Assembly: GCF_018326265.1 (NCBI RefSeq)
Contig: NZ_AP023360.1
Location: 6,631,001 to 6,695,000, forward strand
Source of the DNA: Catellatospora sp. IY07-71
GTDB taxonomy: Bacteria; Actinomycetota; Actinomycetes; Mycobacteriales; Micromonosporaceae
Direction of reading: 5' to 3'
Length of the DNA stretch: 64,000 nt
The notes beneath the pieces were generated by a model, which did no database searches, was not told the DNA's origin, and worked only from the letters and a program-made list of their open reading frames with translations. The position numbers and the translations under genes are program-made. Of this stretch, positions 40,728-51,140 are shown piece by piece. How positions within the stretch are numbered: the first letter of the stretch is position 1; each line of letters begins with the position of its first letter.

Positions 40728-41762
40728 TCATGCCGGCGGGGACTCGTCCCGGATGAGGCTCACCTCGCCGTCGCGCTCGGGTCCGCGTACGTTGTCGAGA
40801 ACCTTCTTGCCCTGGATGTCGACCAGCCGCGTGACACTCTCCTGCGCCACGCCGAAGATGATGGCCCAGGCGACGATCTGCGCGGAGCTGTCCAGATTCG
40901 ACAGGCCGGGCACGAATCCGCCGTGGATGAGCACCAGGCCCATGAGCGCGGCCAGCGCACCGACCGGCAGCCGGAGCAGTACGAGCATGAGCGGCACCCA
41001 GTACGGCGTCGACGTGCCCTGGATCCCGCGCAGCGACACGGCGGCGGCCAGCGCGGCCGCCCCGGCCCCGAAGGCCTCCACGAGCAGGACGTCCCTGCCG
41101 CTGGGCGCGGCTCCGATCGGGCACACGAGCTGGTCGTCCTGGGGGGTGAAGCAGAGCTTCGAGGCTATCGGCATGGGGTCCTTGAATGCCCACACGATGA
41201 ACAGGACGGCGATGGCCGACGTGACCAGGATCGACGCCAGCAGGATGTTGCGGAAGCTGCGTGCCTGCGCACGTTCCTGCTCCTCCGCCACCTGGGAGGC
41301 CAGCAGCACCGACACGGCCAGTTCCCGCATGTCCTCGGTGACTTTGTAGCCGTTGCCGCCGAGCCGCTCCTCGAGCGCCCTGAGGCGCTGGTCCGTGGGC
41401 TTCAGGTGCTGCCGGCCGGTCTCGATCAGGAACGGTCCCAGCTCGGCGAGCTCCTCGGTAGGCGTCAGGCGCAAGATTTTGATCTCGGCTCGGTGGATGT
41501 TGGCGAACGCCCGGTCGATGTCGGAGCCGGCGAGGTCCGGCCAGAGCAGTCTTCTCTTGTTCGCCGCGTCCCTGGCGGCCCGCAGATGGGTGTCCGCCTT
41601 ATCGGCGATCTGCTGCTGCGCGGGGGTGAGCCCGCGCGACTTGATGGTGTTGAGCTGGGCCTGGAGTTCGGCCACGTACGCGCTCGTGCGCTGCCACCAT
41701 GACGAGGCTCGGTGGTAGCCGGCGACGTCCCGGTCGCTGTCCATGAAGACTTTGGGCCTCAT
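40728..41762 (-). CDS. 4-TM membrane protein of unknown function, divergent from patatin
   Basis: A 344-residue protein not recognised as a named family. The N-terminal half (about 1-165) is hydrophilic and helical, likely cytoplasmic, with a possible coiled coil (SSWWQRTSAYVAELQAQLNT). The C-terminal half has about four membrane segments: ILLASILVTSAIAVLFIVWA, a stretch near VLLVEAFGAGAAALAAAVSL, PLMLVLLRLPVGALAALMGL and AQIVAWAIIFGVAQ. ATG at 41762 follows GGGGGAG. It is divergent from the patatin gene, sharing a 299-bp AT-richer region, which suggests functional pairing, perhaps as a membrane anchor or immunity partner (inference). Confidence 0.8.
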   Translation of the reverse strand: MRPKVFMDSDRDVAGYHRASSWWQRTSAYVAELQAQLNTIKSRGLTPAQQQIADKADTHLRAARDAANKRRLLWPDLAGSDIDRAFANIHRAEIKILRLTPTEELAELGPFLIETGRQHLKPTDQRLRALEERLGGNGYKVTEDMRELAVSVLLASQVAEEQERAQARSFRNILLASILVTSAIAVLFIVWAFKDPMPIASKLCFTPQDDQLVCPIGAAPSGRDVLLVEAFGAGAAALAAAVSLRGIQGTSTPYWVPLMLVLLRLPVGALAALMGLVLIHGGFVPGLSNLDSSAQIVAWAIIFGVAQESVTRLVDIQGKKVLDNVRGPERDGEVSLIRDESPPA

Positions 41763-42061
41763 GCCGCTCCCCCGCACGTGGCTCCGGTGCGGTCGCCGTC
41801 GCGGGGTACGCGGATGCGGCTGTCACCGACCCGCGCGACGCCGATCACGGGATGGAGGTACCTCGTAACCAAGACGCGATCCTTCTATTATGCGCAATTC
41901 ATCTGCTTTATACGTATACGGGATATCTCACTGATCTGCCGGACGCCACGGAAAACCAGGCGGAGCGAACTTCGCCGCCGTGCCCGCCGACTGACCGTCC
42001 TCGCTCGACACCGCGACTCAGACGCCGTACGCAGGCAATATCACTCTCCTATGCTGATCTC
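41763..42061. promoter_or_regulatory. AT-rich divergent control region
   Basis: This gap is clearly lower in GC than its surroundings around 41880-41930 (TTCTATTATGCGCAATTCAT, then TTATACGTATACGGGATATC). TATACGTATA is palindromic. TATGCT at about 42049 lies 8-13 nt before the patatin ATG, which has no ribosome site, so the patatin message may be leaderless. It probably holds promoters for both divergent genes. Confidence 0.45.
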
Positions 42062-44881
42062 ATGGTCGGTGCGGAACCGGAACGGGAGCTGCGCCTGGCG
42101 CTGGTCCTCAACGGTGGAGTGAGCCTGGCCGTATGGATGGCGGGCGTGGCCTACGAGATCGACCTGCTGCGGCGGGCCTCGGCGCAGGAGCGGTCCGGGG
42201 TGGCCGACGACGCGGCCGCGCAGCAGTGGTGGCTGCTGTGCCATCCGGAGGACGGCGCGCACCGCCGCGTGGTCGTCGATGTCATCGCGGGCACCAGCGC
42301 CGGAGGCATCAACGGCACCCTCCTGGCCGCCGCCGTCGCCCGTGGCGCGACCCTGGACCCGGTCAGCTTCGAAGCGACATCCGCCAGGTCGCGACGCTGG
42401 CTGCGGGAGGTGTGGACCGAGCGGGCGTGCCTGGAGCGGGGCAAGCTCCTGCCCGCTGGCCCCGGCCCGCGATCGGTGCTCGACGGTGACTACTTCTCCG
42501 AGACCATCGCCTCCGCGCTCACCCAGGTCGACGCAGACGGGGCCGAAGGGCAGCCGGTCACCCTGTTCATCACCGCCACCTGCATGGGCCGCAGCGAGCG
42601 CAGCTACGTCGACTCCTACGGCCGGCCGTTCACCGTCGCCGACCACCGAAGGCTGTACCAGTTCGAACACGCGCCGCGGCGGATCGAGTACGTCCCGCCC
42701 GCCGCCGCGGCCGACCTGGACGACGGGCTCGACGGCTGTTTCCGGCTGTCGGAGCGCAACGACTTCGCCCTCGGCAATGCCGCGCAGCTGGCCCGCGCCG
42801 CGCGCGCTTCGGCGTCGTTCCCGGTGGCGTTCGCGCCCGTGCCCCTCACGCCGGGACTGTGCGCACAGCAGGCACCGGGAACGCCGCACCTGGGCGGCGC
42901 CGGGCCGCTGCTGGACGGCGGGATCCTGGACAACTCGCCGTTCGCGCCCGTGCTCAGGGCCGTCGCCTACCAGCCGCTGGACTCCCCTGCCGATCGGCTC
43001 ATCGTCTACGTGGTGCCGTCCAACGGCAGCGAATCGGCCGGGGATCCCGCTCTCGGTGCGGAGCCCACGCTCCGGCAGGTCATCGGCTCCACCATGAGCT
43101 TTCCCAGGGAGGCAGACTTCCGCCTGGACGTCGACGGCATCACGGAGCTGATGGTGGCCTCGAACGCCGCCTGGGAGGACGCCCAGGCGCTGTTCACGAC
43201 ACTGATGTCGAGCCCGGCGGAGCGGCGGGAGTTCGCGCACCTGGCCCGCCGCCTGGTGCCGGTCTACCGCCGAGGCCGCGCCGCCGGGGGCGTCTGCGAG
43301 GCGCAGAGCCTGGCCCGGCCGGGGCCCAGCACGGCGCTGACGGCGGCGCCCGGGTTGGGCGCGGCGGAGGTGGAGGCGGTGCTGGCCACCTCTCCGCGCT
43401 GGATCCCGCCGGAAAGCCAGGGACATCTTCCCCTCGGCGACCCGGCGACCACACGGCCGTGGCAGTGGGGTGTCACCGCGGCGCACCGCGCACTACGGCT
43501 GATGCTGTCCAAACTCCGCACGGATCTCGACGGCGACCACACAGCCCGACTGCGGACCGCGGTGGCGGACGTCGACGAGCAGCTGCGGCGGGTGCTGGCG
43601 GTCCGCGACGAACTCGAGCGCACGCTCGCCGGGCTGATACCACCGCCGCACAGCGGTGCGGCAGCCGTCGCGGTCGCCGTCAACACCCAGCTGACGAGAC
43701 TTCGCATCCCCGAGGTGCTGGGGCGGGTGGTCACCGCGGCAGCTCAGCGGGTCGCCTCGGTGTACGGCCTGACGCCGCAGGACGTGCTCGGATGCGTGCT
43801 CACGGTCGAGGTCCTGGCCTGCAGTCTCAACGCAAGGGTGGCCGGCGCTCGGCCCGCCCCGTTCAGGCTACTGCGGCTGGGGCCCGACGTGGAGGTGCCC
43901 GTGCTCAGCCACGACGAAGCGGGGGAGCTGGCCGGGCGCCTGGGCGCGCTGAAGCTGTACGGCACCCAGGTGGGCCATTTCGCGGCGTTCGGCCTCGCGC
44001 AGTGGCGGGACTGGGACTGGCTCTGCGGCAGACTGGACGCGGTGGCGCATCTGGGCGCGGCACTGGACGCGTCACCCGAGTGGATCAAGGCAACCCAGGC
44101 CGCCGTGCTCGCTGCCGAAGGCTCCGACCCCGACGATTACGCCCAGCGGATGAGGGCCATGCGCGGTGTGGACGCCGACCGGCTGCACAAGGCTATGATC
44201 GACGATGAGCGTGGCGGTCAGAACCTGTTCGACCTGGGCCAGCGGCTGATCCAGGTGGCCGCGTCCGCCACCGGCGACACCTCCGCCTCCGCGCGCTGGC
44301 TGCGGGTCGCCGTCGATCCGTGTTTCCCGGCGGACAAGCCGGGTACCGTTCAGCTGCTGCGCTGGCTGACCCACCCCGTACGAGCCAATGCCTGGTCACG
44401 GCTGGCGTCCAGGCACGCGGTCCTGCCCGAACCGGCGGTGCCGCGCCTGCTCGACCTGAAGGCGCACGCGATCGCTCTCGCCACGGCCACTGTCCTGGCG
44501 CTGCTCGCCGTCGCCGTCGTCAGCACGGCCACCGGCACGACCATGCGCGGCGCCCTGGCCGCCGCCGCGGGAGTCCTCATCGGCTTCCTCGCGGTCCTGC
44601 TCGCCGGCGCCGGCACGCTCCTCCTGCTCACCAGCGCCGCCTCCGGCCGCGCGCCACGGTGGACCCGGGCAGTCGGCGGCCTGCTGGCGGTAGGTGCCGC
44701 GGTCGCCGGCTTGGTGTCGTGGTGCCGGACAGCTCAGGCGCCCGGTCCCCATACCGCGGCGGCCGCGGCGGGCACCGCCGTGATCCTCCTCGGGCTGCTG
44801 TCACTGGGCGGCGCGGCCGGACTCCACGGGTTGCGCCGCAGGCTCGGCCGGCTTGTCCGCCCGGGCGGTCGGAGAAGGTGA
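42062..44881 (+). CDS. Patatin-like phospholipase with C-terminal membrane segments
   Basis: A 939-residue protein. The patatin domain (about 10-330) has the oxyanion loop NGGVSLAVWMAG (17-28), nucleophile Ser79 in GTSAGG and the Asp285 of LDGG, the full Ser-Asp dyad. A long helical middle region follows and the C-terminus (about 800-915) has several hydrophobic segments, including LATATVLALLAVAVVSTATG. The closest family is the DUF3376/patatin-related type of actinobacteria. It likely hydrolyses membrane lipids; patatins are effectors in several bacterial immune systems. Start at ATG 42062 agrees with the domain start; the longer open frame to 41852 is not protein-like. Confidence 0.88.
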   Translation: MVGAEPERELRLALVLNGGVSLAVWMAGVAYEIDLLRRASAQERSGVADDAAAQQWWLLCHPEDGAHRRVVVDVIAGTSAGGINGTLLAAAVARGATLDPVSFEATSARSRRWLREVWTERACLERGKLLPAGPGPRSVLDGDYFSETIASALTQVDADGAEGQPVTLFITATCMGRSERSYVDSYGRPFTVADHRRLYQFEHAPRRIEYVPPAAAADLDDGLDGCFRLSERNDFALGNAAQLARAARASASFPVAFAPVPLTPGLCAQQAPGTPHLGGAGPLLDGGILDNSPFAPVLRAVAYQPLDSPADRLIVYVVPSNGSESAGDPALGAEPTLRQVIGSTMSFPREADFRLDVDGITELMVASNAAWEDAQALFTTLMSSPAERREFAHLARRLVPVYRRGRAAGGVCEAQSLARPGPSTALTAAPGLGAAEVEAVLATSPRWIPPESQGHLPLGDPATTRPWQWGVTAAHRALRLMLSKLRTDLDGDHTARLRTAVADVDEQLRRVLAVRDELERTLAGLIPPPHSGAAAVAVAVNTQLTRLRIPEVLGRVVTAAAQRVASVYGLTPQDVLGCVLTVEVLACSLNARVAGARPAPFRLLRLGPDVEVPVLSHDEAGELAGRLGALKLYGTQVGHFAAFGLAQWRDWDWLCGRLDAVAHLGAALDASPEWIKATQAAVLAAEGSDPDDYAQRMRAMRGVDADRLHKAMIDDERGGQNLFDLGQRLIQVAASATGDTSASARWLRVAVDPCFPADKPGTVQLLRWLTHPVRANAWSRLASRHAVLPEPAVPRLLDLKAHAIALATATVLALLAVAVVSTATGTTMRGALAAAAGVLIGFLAVLLAGAGTLLLLTSAASGRAPRWTRAVGGLLAVGAAVAGLVSWCRTAQAPGPHTAAAAAGTAVILLGLLSLGGAAGLHGLRRRLGRLVRPGGRRR

Positions 44882-45264
44882 CCACGCCACGCGCGGTCGT
44901 TCCACTGTGCTTGTTCCCGGGTAGACGCAAAAAGCGCACCGACTATCCCGGAAACGCGGCCTGAGCTGCTAAAGTTGAAGCCGGGTCAGCGGGCTGATCA
45001 CCCGGAAGACAGCAGGTGAGGGGCATGCTTCAGCCAGAAGGCGATGCCCACGGTACGCGGAGTTGACCCGAAGCCATAGCCAGTGGCGATCGCTCCCCGA
45101 AACGGCCCCAGGATCCGGCGGTCGAAACGGATCCGCCATGAGGATCATGGGCAAAGCGGTCCGATGTCACACCCTGGCTCGCCTGCTGCCACTCCTCCGC
45201 AAATCGACGTCCGGAGACCGGTATCCGGCAATCCTGTTCAGACACAGCCTCCTGAGGAGGAACC
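44882..45264. other. Gene-free stretch after the patatin gene
   Basis: No gene is supported in these 383 bp. The strong ribosome site GAGGAGGAACC at the right end serves the gene at 45265. A weak hairpin (CCGGGTAG near 44918 with CTATCCCGG near 44944) may terminate the patatin message. Confidence 0.4.
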
Positions 45265-45615
45265 ATGTCTGTCACCACGCGCCAGGACCAGATGGTCGAC
45301 CCTACTCCCGCAACGGACAAGAAGAACGTCGAGTCGGCGGTGGTCGAAGGCCGCACGCTCGAGCTTCGAGTGGGAAACATCAATGGCGTGCAGCACGTGT
45401 GGACGCGCCTGACCGAGCCGAAGCCCGGCGATGTCATCTGGATCGAGCGCACCACGGACGGCGGCGCTCACTGGAAGGCCTTCGGCAAGCGCACCATCAC
45501 GGCCGGAGGGCGCAACTACACCGACGCCCTGCGGACGGACCCGAGTGACCAGGTGAGAATGCGGGCCCATACGGACCTCAAGGACGGCGACGCATACCAG
45601 ACCGCCCCGTTCTGA
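45265..45615 (+). CDS. Small protein of unknown function in the Trypco1 neighbourhood
   Basis: A 116-residue protein that I do not recognise. No signal peptide or membrane segment. The C-terminal 80 residues alternate hydrophobic and polar positions (RTLELRVGNINGVQHVWTRL, PGDVIWIERTTDGGAHWKAF), suggesting a small beta-sandwich. ATG at 45265 has a strong ribosome site GAGGAGG. It lies two hairpins upstream of the Trypco1 gene on the same strand and may be co-functional. Confidence 0.75.
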   Translation: MSVTTRQDQMVDPTPATDKKNVESAVVEGRTLELRVGNINGVQHVWTRLTEPKPGDVIWIERTTDGGAHWKAFGKRTITAGGRNYTDALRTDPSDQVRMRAHTDLKDGDAYQTAPF

Positions 45616-45630
45616 TCACTCGTCCCGAAT

Positions 45631-45696
45631 GGTGCCTCACCGCATTCCACGGTGAGGCACCAGCTCCGATCCGCTTCGGCGGTCGAAGCGGATCGG
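45631..45696 (+). terminator. Two consecutive hairpins between the small gene and the Trypco1 gene
   Basis: GGTGCCTCACCG (45631-45642) pairs with 45650-45661; then CCGATCCGCTTCG (45666-45678) pairs with 45684-45696. The first is 16 nt after the stop and is a likely terminator; the second lies in the leader of the next gene. Confidence 0.65.
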
Positions 45697-45730
45697 GCCA
45701 CGGCGTACGTGTCACGAGCGGAGGATGCCC

Positions 45731-46063
45731 ATGGCGAGCGTGGCTCAGATCCAGCTGGAAGGCGGCGGATCGATCCTGGTCGAGGCGCCGGACGCGACGG
45801 ACGGGCCGGTGAAGGCAGGCCGGGTGGGCGACGCGATCCGCGAGCTGCCGGTGAGCCTGCAGGCCGCGCTGGTGCCGGTGACCGACGCGGCCAGAGCGAT
45901 ACTGGAGCAACTGCGGCAGGCGGGACCGGCCGGCGTCGACGTGGAGTTCGGGGTCGATCTCGCCATGCAGGCCGGAGCGGTGATCACCAAGAGTGAGACG
46001 TCCTGCCACCTGAAAGTGAGGCTGACCTGGCACCCGGGCGAAGCCGACCGGACCGGCCGCTGA
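45731..46063 (+). CDS. Trypsin-co-occurring domain 1 protein (Trypco1, CU044_2847-like)
   Basis: A 110-residue protein. The pattern LPVSLQAALVPVTDAARAIL, then GPAGVDVEFGVDLAMQAGAVIT and CHLKVRLTW matches the small Trypco1 domain, which by name and known context accompanies trypsin-like proteases and nSTAND-type NTPases in bacterial conflict systems. The ATG at 45731 (with GGAGG 6 nt upstream) is preferred over the ATG at 45725, which almost touches the ribosome site. No trypsin gene follows directly; the next ORF is truncated. Confidence 0.8.
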   Translation: MASVAQIQLEGGGSILVEAPDATDGPVKAGRVGDAIRELPVSLQAALVPVTDAARAILEQLRQAGPAGVDVEFGVDLAMQAGAVITKSETSCHLKVRLTWHPGEADRTGR

Positions 46064-46076
46064 GCGGAGGCGGACC

Positions 46077-47625
<1,549 letters not shown>

Positions 47626-47752
47626 CTACCGTGACTCCACCGGATGCGTGGAAGCTGCCACCCCAACACGTCCACTACGTCACGGCCGCTGGCACACGAA
47701 GCGATCACGACGACACCATGGTCTACAGTGATCGACACACCGCCACAGGGGC

Positions 47753-47769
47753 CACCGAAAGTTTCGGTG
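47753..47769. promoter_or_regulatory. CACCGAAA-G-TTTCGGTG operator
   Basis: Perfect 8-bp inverted repeats around a single G, 24 nt before the fructosamine kinase start and downstream of a TACAGT -10-like box at about 47723. It resembles LacI-family sites (CGAAA/TTTCG), so the local LacI-type regulator or a homologue may bind. Confidence 0.6.
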
Positions 47770-47792
47770 CCAACAGCAAGGAGGCGCCAGTC

Positions 47793-48671
47793 GTGACGCA
47801 CTCGCCGGCGCTGCTGGAGAACCTCCTCCGCAGCCGCATGCACGACGTCGTCACCGTCGAGCCGGCCACGGGCGGGCAGGCCGCGCTCGCGGGCATCGCC
47901 ACCCGCCGGGAGGCACCGCCCGTGTTCGTCAAGGCTCTCGCCGAACCCCCGCCCGACGATGTCTTCGTCGCGGAGGCCGAAGGACTGGCCGCCCTGCGCG
48001 ACATCGGCGGCGTGGCGACGCCCGAGGTGCTCCTTGCGGACCGGGACCTGCTCGTGCTGTCGGTGCTGCGGCCCCGGCCGGACAGCGAGACCTTCTGGGA
48101 GCAGTTCGCGCACGTGCTCGCTCGCCTGCACACGGGTACCGTCCACCATCGCTTCGGCTGGCACCGCGACAACTGGCTCGGCCGCCGCCGCCAGGTCAAC
48201 GCCTGGAACGACGACGGCTTCGCCTTCTTCGCCGAGCACCGGCTGCTCCGGTGGCTCGGGCAGCCCCGGATCGACGCCGCGCTCGACCGGGCAGACCGGG
48301 CGGCGCTGGAACGGCTGTGCCACCGGCTGCCTGACCTGCTGCCGGACCGCCCGGCCTGCCTGACGCACGGCGACCTCTGGGCGCAGAACATCCTGGCCAC
48401 TGCGGACGAGCGGCCCGCGCTGATCGATCCGGCGGTGTCCTACATGTGGGCCGAAGTGGATCTGGCCCATGTGTGGACGACTTCGCCACCGCCCGAAGCG
48501 CACCGCTTCTTCGCGACCTATGCCGAGCTCACCTCACTCGACAGCGATTGGCGGAGCCGTATGCCGATCATCCAGCTTCGCCAGCACCTTGCCGTCCTGG
48601 CCCAGTTCGACGACGACTGGGGCGCGGGCGACCAGATCCGCGCCACCCTGGCGCCCTTCCGGCAGCGGTGA
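47793..48671 (+). CDS. Fructosamine kinase / ketosamine-3-kinase family protein
   Basis: A 292-residue small-molecule kinase of the aminoglycoside-phosphotransferase fold. Family marks are GWHRDNWLGRRRQVNAWND, FFAEHRLLRWL, the catalytic LTHGDLWAQNIL and the metal-binding LIDPAVSY. Fructosamine kinases phosphorylate sugar-amine adducts on proteins or free ketosamines and so repair glycation. GTG at 47793 follows AAGGAGGCGCC. An operator palindrome in the leader suggests sugar-dependent control. An antibiotic-resistance role is unlikely given the motifs. Confidence 0.9.
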   Translation: MTHSPALLENLLRSRMHDVVTVEPATGGQAALAGIATRREAPPVFVKALAEPPPDDVFVAEAEGLAALRDIGGVATPEVLLADRDLLVLSVLRPRPDSETFWEQFAHVLARLHTGTVHHRFGWHRDNWLGRRRQVNAWNDDGFAFFAEHRLLRWLGQPRIDAALDRADRAALERLCHRLPDLLPDRPACLTHGDLWAQNILATADERPALIDPAVSYMWAEVDLAHVWTTSPPPEAHRFFATYAELTSLDSDWRSRMPIIQLRQHLAVLAQFDDDWGAGDQIRATLAPFRQR

Positions 48672-48754
48672 GCAGCCTCATGCCGGCCGCCACCAGGCGA
48701 GCGGCGGTGAAGGCCGTCCGCTGGGGTGGTGCCCGCCGGGCCGGTGCTCAGGCA

Positions 48755-49723
48755 TCAGCCCAGCAGGCGGTCGCCGCGATCGGTCCGCAGGTGCAGCACC
48801 GTGCGGCCGTCTCGGTGCGTGCTCACCAGCCCGCACGCGCGCAGCACGCCCAGATGTTGTGACACCGCACCGGCCGTCACGTCCAGTCGGCCGGCCAGGT
48901 CCGCGGTCGTTGCGGGCTGAGCGAGACCGATCAGGATCTGCGCCCGGGTGCGGCCCAGCAACGTGGCCAGGGCGTCGGCGACCGGTGCGGGCCGCTCCCA
49001 CAGGGTCGCCACCCCCCGCGAAGGGTAGCGGAGCGTGCCTGCGGCGATCGGGCGCGTCGCGGCGGTGACCCGCGGCCAGCAGAAGACGCTGGGACACAGG
49101 ATCAGCCCGTTGCCGTGCAGGCTGACGGCTTCGGCGACCAGCGGCGGGCGGGTGCGGTGCACCACCAGTTCGCCGCCGTCGAAGACCACTTCGTCATGTA
49201 GATCGGTGAACAGCCGCTCCAGGCCCCCGGCGGCGAGCAACCCGGCCCGGTGGGCGATGTCGGCCTCCAGCAGCCGTTCCATCCGGGTCCAGTGCGGAGC
49301 GATGAGTTCGCGGTGGCAGCAGGCGAGCGCCTCGGCCAGCTCGCGCAGACCTGCTGACGGGTGGTCGGCCAGACGGCGTGTCCGGGACGTGCTCACCGTC
49401 AGCGTGGCCAGTTCCTCGCGTACCCGCGAAGGGCTGATGGCCTTGATCCGGCGTAACTCGTCGGCCAGCGCGGGCAGGCGGGTGTCCGGCGGCGGGATGA
49501 GGAAGGCGGGCTTGGCTCTGTCGTCGCCGGTCAGGTCCAGCAGGAGACGCAGCCCTGGAGTGTCGGGCAGGCGTGGTCGTGCCCACCTGACCCAGGGCAG
49601 GTGTACGGCGTGGACGCCCGGCCGCTGCAACGCCGCGAGTGCCATGACCGTCTCGTACGCGGGAGAGACGGCGAATCGCACCCGGGCCAGCTCCAGCCCT
49701 GCCAGCGAGATCCGCAATGCCAT
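48755..49723 (-). CDS. ArsR-family regulator with long N-terminal domain (DUF5937 type)
   Basis: A 322-residue regulator. The winged helix is C-terminal (about 255-322: TTADLAGRLDVTAGAVSQHLGVLRACGLVSTHRDGRTVLHLRT); the N-terminal 250 residues form a domain usual in actinobacterial ArsR-like proteins of the DUF5937 type (FAVSPAYETVMAL at the start), probably for dimerisation or ligand sensing. It lacks an obvious metal-binding Cys cluster. Divergent from an MFS transporter with the perfect palindrome TTTAGCC-AG-GGCTAAA between them, so it likely represses both. Confidence 0.88.
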   Translation of the reverse strand: MALRISLAGLELARVRFAVSPAYETVMALAALQRPGVHAVHLPWVRWARPRLPDTPGLRLLLDLTGDDRAKPAFLIPPPDTRLPALADELRRIKAISPSRVREELATLTVSTSRTRRLADHPSAGLRELAEALACCHRELIAPHWTRMERLLEADIAHRAGLLAAGGLERLFTDLHDEVVFDGGELVVHRTRPPLVAEAVSLHGNGLILCPSVFCWPRVTAATRPIAAGTLRYPSRGVATLWERPAPVADALATLLGRTRAQILIGLAQPATTADLAGRLDVTAGAVSQHLGVLRACGLVSTHRDGRTVLHLRTDRGDRLLG

Positions 49724-49731
49724 GACCACAA

Positions 49732-49747
49732 TTTAGCCAGGGCTAAA
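49732..49747. promoter_or_regulatory. TTTAGCC-AG-GGCTAAA operator
   Basis: Perfect 7-bp inverted repeats with a 2-nt centre, 8 nt before the ArsR-type gene and 40 nt before the MFS gene. Position and form are those of an ArsR-family operator controlling both divergent genes. Confidence 0.8.
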
Positions 49748-49787
49748 CAGTGGCCGCGATCGGGCCGGTCGGCTCAGCATCCCGAAC

Positions 49788-51011
49788 ATGACCATGACCG
49801 ATACCGTGCCGAACGCCGTGCGCCGCCCACGCCGGGACTGGCATCTGCTGTGGGCCGCGAGCGCCGTTTCGACCCTCGGCGACGGCGCGTTCGTCGCCGT
49901 GTTGCCGTTGCTGGCCGCTTCGATGACATCGGACCCCCGGCTGATCGCCGGGGTGACCGCCTGGGGCACGCTGCCCTGGCTGCTGGCCGCGCTGCCGGCC
50001 GGGGCGCTCGCCGACCGGTGGGACGCCCGCCGGACGATGGCCCGATTCCAGGTCGCTCAGGCGTTGCTGCTCGGCGCGCTGGCCGCGGTGACGCTGACCG
50101 CGGTGAGCGGGGTCGCCGTCCTGTACGCCGTGGCGTTCGCCGTGGGGCTGGCCGAGACGATGGTGAAGGTGTCGGCGCAGAAGCTGGTGCCGGCGGTCGT
50201 CGGCGCGCGGGATCTGGAGAGGGCCAACGGGAGGCAGAACGCGACGGTGTTCGCCAACCGCATGTTCGTGGGGCCGCCGCTGGGGGCGTTGCTGTTCTCG
50301 CTGGCGGCCTCGCTGCCGCTGTGGTTGTGCGCCTCGACGTTCACCGTGTCCGCTGCGCTGGTGTGGCGTATCCGCGCACGTACCGAACCCGGCCGGCGGC
50401 GCACCCTGCGGGTCGAGATCGGTGAGGGCGTGCGGTGGCTGGGCTCCAACCGGTTGTTGCGCACGCTGTCGTTGCTGTCCGGAGCGGCGAACCTGGCCAA
50501 CTTCATGGCGATGGCGACCTTCGTGCTGTTCGCGCGTGAACGGCTGGGCGTGAGCGACGCCGCGTACGGCGTGGTGGTCGCGCTGACCGGGGTCGGCGGG
50601 GTGCTGGGCAGCCTGCTCAGCGGCCGGATCGTCGCCACGCTCGGCAGCCGCCGCACGGTCACCATCACGATCTTCACGACACCGGTCGCGATGATCGCCC
50701 TCGGGTTGTTCGCCCGTGACGTCCTGACACTGACCCTGCTCGCGAGCGTCACGTCCTTCGGTGCGTCGCTGTGGAACGTGTCGTCGTCGTCCGTGCGGCA
50801 GCGGATGGTGCCCGCCGCGCTCATGGGCCGGGTGAGCAGCGTCGGGCTGCTCATGGCCTGGGGCACCCAGCCCCTCGGCGCGCTGCTCGGCGGGTTCGTC
50901 GCCGGATGGTGGGGACTCGCCGCGCCGTGGCTCATCGCGGGCGCGGTGCGGCTCGCCGCCGCCTTCCTCGCCCTGCGGCCGCTCGCTTCGTGGCCGCCCG
51001 AGCCTTCCTGA
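49788..51011 (+). CDS. MFS transporter (drug efflux type)
   Basis: A 407-residue transporter with about 12 membrane segments, opening WHLLWAASAVSTLGDGAFVAVLPLLAAS, with the MFS loop motif LADRWDARRTM after TM2 and GRVSSVGLLMAWGTQPLGALLGG late in the protein. It resembles MFS proteins of the macrolide-efflux/enterobactin-exporter group. No clear ribosome site precedes ATG 49788, and an in-frame ATG follows at 49794, so the message may be near-leaderless. Controlled by the divergent ArsR-type protein through the shared palindrome. Substrate unknown. Confidence 0.9.
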   Translation: MTMTDTVPNAVRRPRRDWHLLWAASAVSTLGDGAFVAVLPLLAASMTSDPRLIAGVTAWGTLPWLLAALPAGALADRWDARRTMARFQVAQALLLGALAAVTLTAVSGVAVLYAVAFAVGLAETMVKVSAQKLVPAVVGARDLERANGRQNATVFANRMFVGPPLGALLFSLAASLPLWLCASTFTVSAALVWRIRARTEPGRRRTLRVEIGEGVRWLGSNRLLRTLSLLSGAANLANFMAMATFVLFARERLGVSDAAYGVVVALTGVGGVLGSLLSGRIVATLGSRRTVTITIFTTPVAMIALGLFARDVLTLTLLASVTSFGASLWNVSSSSVRQRMVPAALMGRVSSVGLLMAWGTQPLGALLGGFVAGWWGLAAPWLIAGAVRLAAAFLALRPLASWPPEPS

Positions 51012-51140
51012 GCCGTGGACGTCGTCTCCGATGAAGGATCCGGTTCCACGCACGAGGCTGACCCAACTGCCGGGACGGGCAAGGCCAATCAATCGCCAGT
51101 TATCTATGCTTTGGGTAACCGCTCTATCGATGGAGGGAAG

